A stretch of DNA of 64,000 nt, taken from Anniella stebbinsi. Its lineage: Eukaryota > Chordata > Lepidosauria > Squamata > Anniellidae. Positions 35,953 through 47,900 of this stretch are shown one piece after another; positions within the stretch are counted from its first letter, which is position 1, and each line of letters opens with the position of its first letter. Below the pieces are notes generated by a model. The model was given only the letters and a program-made list of their open reading frames with translations, ran no database searches and was not told the origin of the DNA. The position numbers and the translations under genes were made by a program. The stretch spans positions 360,990,973 through 361,054,972 of the forward strand of contig JARDYH010000002.1 in NCBI GenBank assembly GCA_029215795.1. The letters run 5' to 3'.

Positions 35953-38900
35953 CACTTTTTCATTCATGGCAGTTTTTCTAGACAGACATGACGGGCTGTG
36001 CCAAGTCATGCTGTCTTTTACAGATTCAGGAATTTCCTGACGATTGAGCATGTTTTAATTATGACTGCTTTCTGGATGTTGGTGTGGATGTATTCTGGTA
36101 GGCCCAGTATATATGATGCCGGTGAGTGATGTGACTAATGGAATAATTGTGACCTTTTCCTGTTGCCATAGTTCTTTGACTTCCATGGCCAGTGGTGTAT
36201 ATTTGTCTCTCTTCTTCCTTTTCAACAACATTTTTGTCATTCGATATTGCTATGTCGATGAGGTATGGTTTTTTTTTTGTCTATGAACGTTATGTCTGGT
36301 CAGTTGGAAGGTATCGTCTTGTCCATATGAATTGTTCTGTCCCAGTATATTTTATGACCTACATTTTCCAAGATTGTTTCGGGTGAGTATGTATAGTATG
36401 GTGTAGGTTGATTGATAAGGTTGAATTTGATGGCCAGTTGTTGGTAAATTATTATTATTATTATTATTATTATTATTGGTTTCCTGGCTTTTGCAGGAAT
36501 ACCCCCTGTGTTCTCAGAGGCTGACATGCCTTTTGTAAAAACTTTGTTAGTAGTAGTAAGAGCTTTCAGCTAAAATATGTTGGTAGTGTGGCAATTTTGG
36601 CCCTGCCCCTTTTGCCTTCAGTTCCGCCCACCCGAGAGCTTCTCTGAAATTGAATTCGGCCCTTGGGCTGAAAGAGGTTCAATACCCCTGGTATATGGGA
36701 AATAATGGTTTAAATGCTGTTTCATGGGTTGCCAGGGGAGTCTCACCTGGACTGTCAGGCAGGAAATCTACAAATAAACGTATACAGGAGGATGCCTGCC
36801 TGGCCTGGGTACCAGTTCCATCCACACAGGCTCCAGCTCTTTTTCCCTTGACATGCTGTCAGAGGAATATAGGAAGCTGCTTTATGGCATCTTTACATGA
36901 AGGGGAAATCACATTGCCTTCCCAGGGCTTTGCGCTTCCTGCTTCTTCTGCGCAGTTGTAATAGGCTGCATTACATGGGTGGAGAGGGGTGACCATGTGG
37001 TCTAAATTGCTGACCGTGTTGTATGTAATTGAAAACTTCCCCTCCTCTCGGTGCTCATAGCCTTGAATGGGACAGCGTCCTCTAATGGGTGTTTTGTACA
37101 CATTAGGGAATCCCACAATATGTCAGAAGAATTGGTATATTCAGGGTCTTTTTTAGAACGAGGTTACCAAGGGAAGGCGTGGGAGATGTACAGGAGGTTG
37201 ATGGCTTCATCTAAAGGACCCACAAACCTCTGTGAGTGGCCGCCAGTCACGGGCGTGCCATATATCGCTGGTGTGGTGATGCTCTTATGCTGAGTCAGCC
37301 CATCGGTCCATCTCACCCAGTGTTGTCAACTCTGACTGGCAGTTGGTCTCAGCCAGATCCTCTTCCCCATGACCTACTCCCATATCCTTTTAGCTGGAGA
37401 CACTCGAATGGAACATTGCGGCCCTCTGCATGCAGGGCAGGAGTTTAGCCGCTTTGCTCTGGTCCCTCCCCAGCCGTGAGATCAGTTGTTATGCCTCGGC
37501 ATCGCCTTGCTCCCTGGTGAATGAATCTAACCCTCCTGCCCGTGGGCCTTGCAGAAGGATATCAGTAGGCCTGCACCAGTCTCAGGCCTTGGAATCCCAA
37601 AGCCGAATCGCTTCAGCTTCGGGGTTCCAAGGCCCGAAGCTTGCACAGGCCTAGATATCAGCCAACCCCAGTTCTCAATTCATCTGGACCCACCCTATTT
37701 TCCAGGCACCAGGGGGCAGCAGAGACCACTCCTGAGTTCGGAAGGGAAGGAAGGGAAGAGTAGAAGTTGTACCTTGGCTGATAAAGTTGGGAAGCGAAGA
37801 GCGGAGGATTTGGGGGAAAAACCAGGGCAGCCGAGGGACATATGTAAATACAAGGCCCCGATCCTTTGCCCCGAGCCCAGTCTTACCCAGCGAAGCAGTG
37901 GCCGGCTGTAAGGACCCAGGCAGCCCCCACTAACACTCCGCTGCACATCAGCTCTCCGTTGAGCCGAACCGACACCAGCCAAGGCCAAGCCCCGGGCCAG
38001 GCTTTGCTGCCCCCCACAATCTTCCCCTTCGCCATCGTGGTGTTGGGGGGCAGAGCCCCGCGGTGCCCACACAGCCCTGTTGGTGGAAGCAGAGGGGAAA
38101 GGGTTAGAAGGCGAGAGGGCGCTGCAGGGTTGGCATCTGGGCTCATCATGCAGCTGGGCCTCAGCAATTCGTTTCCCTTAGTGCAAGCGTGCGGGAAGAG
38201 GGGCGGTGATCCACATCAGGACTATCATGCATGGGGAGGGGAGGTTAAAGCTTTCTTCTCCAGCCACTTTGCCTTTGCTAAAATCCCCACAACTAGGGTG
38301 ACCATATGAAAAGGAGGACAGGGCTCCTCCTCACCACAGTGGGGGCAATTGCGCCGCTCCGCCACCAAACCCCGCGGTATTGTTAGTGCGGAGTGGCATC
38401 AAATAAGCCGTACTGGGGGAGGCAGTGTGGGCTTTCCAGTGGCCATTAAGCTCACTGGGCCCTCCCCCTCCCCCTCCCCCAGCTTCCGATGACCAATGGG
38501 AGGTTGCCTTCCACCTGGGAACGCCCCTGGAGCATCACTGGAGCGAGGACTTTCCTGCTGCGTATCTTCAGCTCTTTCCCCTGGGGTGGCTCCGAATCGG
38601 CAGCTGCATTATACAACCGACGCAGCGCGGATTCGGAGCCACCCTAGAGCTTCCGGAGCGTATAGACAGACCCCCAGGTGACCTGTGTACTTGCTGCTCA
38701 GTCTGCTGTCCAGGTGCTGACTGCCGATGGCAACTTTAAGCTCCTCAGCCCCTCCACCGCCTTCGGATGGCTCTACATCTTCAATCTGGACTTTTATCAC
38801 CTATCATCTAGTACTAGTTGGCAGTATATTCAGCTTCAGCATTTATATAAGAACATAAGAAGAACCATAGCTGGATCAGACCAAGGGTCCATCTAGCCCA

Positions 38901-41900
38901 GCATTCAGTTCACACAGTGGCTGACCAGCTGTTGACGGGAAACTCACCAGCAGGACATGAATGCAACAGCACCCTTCTGCCCATGTTCCCCAGCAACTGG
39001 TGTATATAGGCACACGGCCTCCGATACTGGAGGTAGCATAGAGGCATCAGGAATTTATCCAACCCCCTTTTAAAGCCATTTGAATTGATGGCCGTCATTA
39101 CATCCTGTGGTAGCGAATTTGTTGGAATCTCTACACGGCCATCAGCAACGAGTGTTTCAGCGCCTCCGGCACAGTTGGAGGAATTAATTGGTTCCTTACA
39201 GAAAGCTAAGCCCACAATAGCTGTCGACATAAGTCTTCTGGAATGTAGTAAAGTAGATGTTGAGAGGGTCAGAGATGAATGGAAAAAGGAATGGGAATGC
39301 TCTATATATTTAATCAATGGAAAGTTGCCTTAGCTTCCATGTGTACTATTTCTGTGGATTTAAAATGAAGATTGATTCAACAAAAATGGATGCTTCGTAT
39401 ATATTGGACATCACTGAGGCTTGCTAAGAAGGAGCCGGCTAGCTGTGCCAGATGCTGGCGATGTAATGAGGAGGACAACGCCTCATTGTAGGGTGACCCT
39501 GTGGAAAGGAGGACAGGGCTCCTGTATCTTTAACAGTTGTACAGAAAAGGGAATCTCAGCAGGTGTCATTTATAGGCATGCAGCACCTGGTGGAAATCCC
39601 TCTTCATCACAACAGTTAAAGCTGCAGGTGCTATACTGGAGAGATCAGATATATAGGTCATCCTATAGGTCATCCTATGCATGCAGCACCTAGTGAAATT
39701 CCCTCTTCATTGCAACAGTTAAAGCTGTATGAGCCCTGCCCTAGGGCAGAGCTCCTGCAGCTTTAACTTTTGTGATGAAGAGGGAATTTCACTAGGTGCT
39801 GCATGCCTACAAATGACACCTGCTCCCTTTTCTATGCAACTGTTAAAGATACCGGAGTCCTGTCCTCCTTTCCATATGGTCACCCTATGCATGCAGCACC
39901 TAGTGAAATTCCCTCTTCATCGCAACAGTTAAAGCTGTATGAGCCCTGCCCTTGGGCAGAGTTCCTGCAGCTTTAACTGTTGTGATGAAGAAGGAATTTC
40001 ACCCAGGTGCTGCATGCCTACAAATGACACCGGCTGAAATTCCCTTTTCTATGCAACTGTTAAAGATACAGGAGCCCTGTCCTCCTTGTCACCCTATATT
40101 TAGCTATTTGGGCTGCTTCTATTAACATATCTATTTGAAATGTAAATGTTAATCCTTTCTCTCCACCTCCTTGTATTTTCTTTTCTCCCCCTCCCCTTTT
40201 TACTATAAGTAATGATTACTGTATATTGATTTATTTCATGATATAAACCCCTTTCGGGGAGGCGTTTCTTGTAAATAAAAAGAATGTGTTGCAAATAAAA
40301 AGATGAATTTTAGAAAATATATTTGAACTGGACTGGACAGCCTTCAAATGGAAGATACCTTGACACAGAAGACTGCCCCCTGACAGTCCTTTAAATAGAG
40401 AATAGCCCTCTGTAAAGTGGGTCATGTGGACAACCCACCCATCCCATCCCAGAGACCTGATCTGCAGCCCTGATACCGATGCGGCATTCTCTGCTTCCAT
40501 CCCCACCCCCACCCAATGCTTCTGGGCCCGGAGGCAGGAAACTGGGCAGAGGCACAGAGCGTGGCTCTTTCGGGGGGACAGGGGGCATCCCTGCACTCCT
40601 CACGGAGCTGTCAAGCTTAATCCCAATTAACAAGGCGAGTGTTTTGTGCTCGGCCCAGTGGCCCTGTCGGCGCCCAACGCTGACCTTTCCCCTTGCGGGG
40701 AACAGCAGGAAACCAATGCCGGGGCACAGGGGCCTGGCCAGGCCTCTGCCGCAGCTGTCAAAGGGAATTGAGGAGCAGCGATACCCGTGAAGCAGTCTCG
40801 GCCTGGGAGCCGATTATCTCGGCCAGGGCGCCAGGGGTTAGTTTCCGACCTCCCTTCTGCTTCCAGGAAGGGAAGTTTTCCACGGCCACACTCAGGGTTG
40901 CATCCTCACCTGCGACGGATTGGTCTGCAACGGTGTTCAAATAGTCCATGTCGCTTTCCAGCCCTGGAGGGAGGACAAAGGAGAGGTGGTGAGCTGGGCC
41001 CTCCCTCACAGGGCCCTCTGCCGCCAGTCCCTCGGCTCTGGGGAGGCTCGAGAGACCTAAGTGGAAAACCCAACAAGCGCTGCCCACTCCCCACCCTGTG
41101 CAGTGGCAAATTAAAAAAGGAAGAAGAATTATTTCAACAAACGGGCCCAGGCTCACCATGAATGGCATCCCAAATCTGCTTCCTAATGGCAGCCCAAGAC
41201 CATTGCTGCCTGAGGCAATGGACAAGATGGCGCCCCCTCCAATTCTGTGTTCAAAAACTGGCTGGACTGACAGCCGGCTCTTCCTTCAATACTGGTGATG
41301 GGGCAGCATCTTCCACCATACTTGAAGGCATCAAGGTAGCTTACGGGGCACCAGCCAGGCCGCTTGGCACAGAGATCTCTCCTCGAACACCTTGCTGCCA
41401 CCTCCCAGCATCTGCTGCCTGAGTCGATGCCTCACTCTGCCTAAGATCTGACCTGACCCTGGAATAGGTTCTCAGAGATCTCACAGTTTGCATAGCCCAG
41501 TGAGCCCCATAGCGACGGCCCTTCTGCAGTGCATGGAGGTGATGTGATCCTAAGAGGCTGCCTGGGTCAAACGGTGTGGCCATCTAGCCCAGTATTGCCT
41601 GTTTCTGACAGGCAGTGGCCTGCTGTGGTCTTTCCTGGCACCTGAGCATTTCTACACCAGTGATATACGGCACGTTTGTGACTAGCCACTCACGAAAGAG
41701 TGTGGCTCCTTGAGATGATGTCATCAACCTCTTGCACGTCTCCTGTGTCTTTCCCCCGTTAGCCCGTTCTAAAAAAACCAAAACCCTGGATATCCCAATT
41801 TTTGTGAAATATCATGCGATTTCCTAACGCGTGCAGCTGTACTTGCGTTACAATACAACCATTAGGGGGTGCTGTCCCATTCAAGTATAGGAGCACCGAA

Positions 41901-44900
41901 AGGAGGGGAAGTTTTCCATCACAAACCACGTGGTCGGCAATTCAAACTACATCGTCGCCCCTGTCTGCCCGTGTAATGAAGCCCATCACAATCGTGCGAA
42001 GGAGCAGCTCCGGTAAGGCAGCATGATTTTCCCCTGATGTAGAGACGCTGTAGGAGGGTGACTATATGAAAAGGAGGACAGGGCTCCTGCATCTTTAACA
42101 GTGGTATTGAAAAGGGAATTTCAGCAGGTGTCATCTATAGGCATGCAGCACCTGGTGAAATCCCCTCTTCATCGCAACAGTTAAAGCTGCAAGAACCCTG
42201 CCCTCTTTTGCATCTGGTCACTCTAGTATAGCATCCCACGCTGACCGGCCTGACTGCCCGTTCCCTAAGACCTGTCACTCCACGTGGAGGTGAGGTCCAG
42301 ATTGCTCTGCAGGAGAATTCTGGTCTTTGAATTGTGTTGATGACTCCGATTGATCGATTGAGCAATTGCATTTTTATCACACCTTTAGCCAAAAAAGGCT
42401 CCCAGGGTGGCTTACAAAAATCAGAAATAAGACAGACCCTGCCTGTGGGGTTGCAGTCTTAAATAGGGTGACCATATGGAACGGAGGACAGGGCTCCTGT
42501 ATATTTAACAGTTGCATAAAAAAGGGGATTTCAGCAGGTGTTCTTCGTATGCCTGCAGCACCTGGTGAAATTCCCTCTTCATCGCAACAGTTAAAGCTGC
42601 AAGAACCCTGCCCTCTTTTGCATCTGGTCACTCTAGTATAGCTCCTGCAGTTTTAACTGTTGTGATGAAGAGGGGATTTCGCCAGGTGCTGCATGCCTAC
42701 AAAGGTCACCTGCTGAAATTCCCCTTTCAACCCAGCTGTGAAAGATCCAAGAGCCCTGCCCTCCATTTCATACGGTCACCCTAGCTGTACAGCCTGAGAT
42801 CTTTTTAACAGGCGATGCCAGGGCTGAATTTGAGGCTTATTCATGCAATCTTGGGCTCCACCACTAAGGTATGGTCCCTGCCTAATCCTAATTAGAGCTG
42901 ACTCCCAAAGGAGCATTGCAATTTCCCATTCTCCAACGACCTCAGTTTGGCCATGATCACACAAGTCTCCTTCTTTGAGGGAGGACAGGGTGGAGAGCGA
43001 AATATGACGGCTCACGAGAACACAGCCACTCCAGGGCTTCGCTCCAGGGCATCATCACTCACGGCATTCCTGAAGGCGGAGCTGACAGTGGCTGACCATG
43101 AGGCGAACGCAGCCAGGGGGGCCTAGATCCTGGCCCGAGCAGAGGCGCCGGTAAGGAGCACATACTTTGCTGAGGGCCCAGTTCCTGGCTGGCTGATCTG
43201 GGCTGGCCTGCGCTTGCAACACAGCTTCGCAGCTGGGCAGGGAACCTGGGGGTGACTTCGAGGCTGTGGAGAGAGGAAGCAGGAAAGAGACCTAAGAGCC
43301 ACTCCCAGGCCAGCTTTCAAGGCCCTTTGCAAATTAAAATCCCACCACCACACACATTGGATCATATCCCAAATAACACAGCAACAGCACTTTCGATAAT
43401 CTGCCGGGAGCAAATTTTCTCACGTTCTTTTTTTAGCACCTGCCACTACTTTTCTTCCTCTGTTCATGGAGGATAAAGCTGCCAGTTGCTACTAGCCCTG
43501 ATGATGACGTGCTGCCTCCACTATCTGGGGCAGTATGCCTGTGTACACCAGTCGCTGGGGAACATGGGTGGGAGGGGGCTGTCGCACTCGTGTCCTGCTT
43601 GTGGGTTTGTCGTAGGCGGCTGGTGGGCCACTGCGTGAACAGAATGCTGGATTAGAAGGACCCTTGCTCTGATCCAGCATCAGGGCTCCTCTTATGTTCT
43701 TCCCTTTACAAATGTATCTGCGGCCTGCACAATCAGTGGAAATCAAAAGGATCTCAGTCAGGTTACATGGAAGGCTGGGGAGATCTCCAGCTGATGAGCT
43801 GCTACTGTACCTCCTACAAAAGTGCAGGCAGGGGGTCTCTCTGTGGCAGGAGAAACCACTAGGATGCTGGTATACCAAGCTGGGAGTTACTTTACATAGC
43901 GTAGGGTGACCAGATAAAATCCAGATCAGGGCTCATGTAACTTTTAACAGTTATAGAGAAAAGGGCATTTCAGCCAGTGTCATTTGTATGCAATTAGTTC
44001 CTGGTGAAATTCCCTCTTCATCACAACAGTTAAAGGTGCATGCCCTATACTAGAGTGACCATATACAAAAGAAGGCAGGGCCCCTGCAACTTTAACTGTT
44101 GTGATGAAGAGGGAATTTCACCAGGAACTAACTGCATACAAATGACCCTGGCTGAAATTCCCTTTTCTCTACAACTGTTAAAGTGACATGAGCCCTGATC
44201 TGGATTTTATCTGGTCACCCTAACATAACGTGACCATATGAAAAGAAGGACAGGGCTCCTGCTTCTTTAACAGTTGCATACAAAAGGGGATTTCAGCAGG
44301 TGCCATTTGTAGGCATGCAGCACCGTGGAATTCCCTCTTCGTCACAACAGTTAAAGCTGCAGGAACCCTGCCCTCTTTTGTATCTGGTCAAGAGATTGGG
44401 TTCCTGCAGCTTTAACTGTTGTGATGAAGAGGGAATTTCACCAGGTGCTGCGTGCCTACAAATGACACCTGCTGGAATTCCCTTTTCATCACAACTGTTA
44501 AAGATACAGGAGCCCTAGTCCTCCTTTCCATATGGTCATCCTATTTTGCTTCTCCACTTGGGCCAGTCCTGCTGCCACTCCCAATTACTTTGGCCACCAA
44601 TGTTTCTCCCCCACTTTCACGGTAGTAGGTAAACTCCCATCCTGAGTATCAGGCCACAGTTACAAGAGGAGAACTTACCCTACTCTGTGGGCCAGTTCAC
44701 ACAACAAGACAGTCCATGGGTTGAACGACCCATGGGCTGTTAGGGGTGAGCAGGAGGGAGTGGACGCGCTGCTTCCTGTGTGCCTGCCACTTTCACTTGT
44801 AATCAGCAACCCATGAATCCTTTGTAGGCTATGTAGCATGTTGTCCAAACCTAGAGCACTGGGTTGTTTGGGGGTGAAACAATCCAGCAGTTAACCATGG

Positions 44901-47900
44901 TTTGTTGTTGGGTTAACCACTGTGTTGTTTAGCCCTTAAACATGGTGGGTGCAAGGCGGGTGACAACCCTAAACAACCCAGCATTACGGGTTCAGACAAC
45001 TCGCTAAGCAGCCTGTCTAACTCTCAAGATTTCGAATTATATGTATTCATGGGGGAAAAGACAACGAATCCCATAAGACCACAAATATTAACAAATCTAT
45101 CATGTAAGGTGGTCCCTTACACATCACTATGAAAGAGGGCAGTGATTTTCATAACATTTGCCTAACAGATGCAAATTTAGTGATAATGCTTTCTATTTCA
45201 TTGGAAATACAATACATCTACCCAAAGTGGAGAAGACTCCTAGGTCCCTGATCTCCCCCTTCTGATGGTTCTTTGACCTTAGAGCAGACTTGGACTGGAC
45301 AGCCCTTCAAACAGAGGACTGTCCTCTGTAAAGTAGGACACCTGGCCATTCTGGGTCATATTCATGTATACCGGGTGGCCCAAAAGTAGGTATACAGTTG
45401 TTTAGAATGTTGATGGGTGGAGTCAGAATGACAGTTGGGAAGAGTATACTGTATACCTACTTTTGGGCCACTTGGTATATTCATAGTATCGGTGGCTTCA
45501 ATGCAGCTATCAGCCCCAAGGAAAATAGGACAGCTGAGCCCCCCCATCCCCACCCGATATCAAAGATAACTGGGCTTCTGCTCTTTCCCAAATATTATAG
45601 GAGAAGAGATCATTTCTGTCACAGCAGTTTGTAGTCATGCTTCAAGGGTGATAAAAGCTGCACACAACAATTAAAGGTGCAAGAGATCTGTCCCCAGCCT
45701 TTCAGGGGCACCACAATTAAAGATGCAAGAGAGCTGTCCCTGGCCGCAAGAAAGACAGCACGATGAAAATGTCAACCCAGTGTGCGGCCGCTGTAAAGAA
45801 GACAAACTCCCTGTAGGGCATTATTAGAAAAAGAATTGAGAATCAAACTGCCAGTATCCTACTGCCTTTATACCAATCTACGGTGTGACCACACTTAGAA
45901 TACTGTGTACATTTCTGGTCACCACACCTAAAATAAGATATAATAGAGCTGGAAAAAGTGCGGAAAAGGGAACTAAAATGATCAAGGGGCTGGAGCATCT
46001 CCCCTACGAGGGAAGGTTACAACAGCTGGGATCGTTTAGCTTGGAAAAAAGGAGGCTGAGGGAAGACATGATAGATGCATACAAAATTAGGCATGGTGTG
46101 GAGAATGTGGAAAGGGAGACAGTTTTCTCCCTCTCCCATAATACTAGATAGGGATGTGCATCGGATTGGGTCCAATCCACGATTCGGACCCGGTCCAGCC
46201 AAAACCGGATAAAATTATCCGATTCCGATCCCGGCATCTCGATCGTTCGATCTGATCTGAACCGGTCCAAAAGGACGCGATCCGGTTTGGATAAGATCAG
46301 AGGATCGGACCTCCTCCCCCACTCACGCTCCTTACCTGCTGGGGTGTCTGCTTCCCTCCGCTGCTCCAATCTACTGAGAAACAGGCTTCGCAGCCTGCCT
46401 CTCAGTAGTGCGTCGGATGATGATATCATCACCTGGCACGCTACTGAGAGGCAGGCCGCAAAGCCTGTTTCTCAATAGATCGGAGCAGTGGACGGCAGCA
46501 GACAGCCCCTGCCATCTGCTGCACCTCGGCAGGTAAGGAGTGCAAGTGGGGGGGGAGGGACAGGGAGGGGGGAGTTAGGCCCCCACTCACCCACCCACCA
46601 CCATGTTTTCTGTATAGGCTTGCATTGGGGGAAAACTTTCCCCCAATGCAAGCCTATGGCAAAAACACAAAAAATGGCGGCCGATCTGAAAATCGGACGT
46701 CCAATTTTCGGATCTGAATTGGCTCCGATCCGATCCGAGGGACCTCCGATTTTTTCCAAACCGATCCAGGACAACATCAGAGCTCCCAATCCGGGTCCCG
46801 ATCCGATCTGGGGGGTCCGGGCACATCCCTAATACTAGAACCCAATGGGGTCATCCTATGAAGCTGATTGGTGGGAGATTCAGGACAGATCAAAGGAAGG
46901 ACTTCTTCATACAGTACATAGTTAAATTATGGAATTCACTACCACAAGATGTGGTGATGGCCACCAATTTAAAAGGGGGGTTGGATAAATTTCTGGAGGA
47001 GAAGGCTATCAATGGCTACTAGCCCTGATGGCTATGTGCTACCTCCAGTATCTGAGGCAGTAAGCCTGTATGTACCAGTTGTTGGGGAACATGGATGGGA
47101 GGGTGCTGTTGCATAGTGTCCTGCTTGTGGTTGACAGCTGGTTGGCCACTGTGTGAACAGAGTGCTGGCCTAGATGGACCCATGGTCTGATCCAGCATGG
47201 CTGTTCTGATGTTCTTATGATAAACCCTAGATGCAGGTTGGGAACTTACAAGAGCACTCCCTGGTCTGATTACCACAGTCACCGAACAGGCAGAGCACAC
47301 ACTCCTCACACTCCTGCAGCCGGCGCGAATGCTCCTCCCGTGCTCCTTCCAGCGACAGCAGCGCACTTTTCATGGCGGCCTCCAGCACCAGTGTGCCCCG
47401 TTTGGAGAGCGCTGCAGAGGGAAAGGGAAAGACCTAACATTAGGCGGAGGAAGAGACTAGTTGCAGGGAGGAACTGGCGGGAGGGGGGAGGAGCAAGGAG
47501 GGGATGCTTGATTCTTCCCCTGCCAACCAGATGCTTCCTGAAAATGCCCACCAAAACTGACGTTTTTCGGAGACGGGAGGGAGATCAGCTGCAAGGGGGA
47601 AATGACCTGGGGAGAAACCATCCACAGTTGCAGAGGAGAACCTGCAGGTGTGTGAAGGGTAAGGAATTCCTAGTCCTACCCCCCCACCCCCTGCAAATGT
47701 GCCCAGATGCATTCACAGTAGCTGAAAGGCACTTCTTTAGAAAGCACAACCCTTTGGGTAGGATTGCCAGAAAGTATTGGAAGCGTCGCCTTAATAGGGT
47801 GACTCTATGGAAAGGAGGACAGGGCTCCTGCACCTTTAAGAGTTGTACAGAACAGGGAATTTCAGCAGGGGTCATTTCTATGCATGCAGCACCTGGTGAC

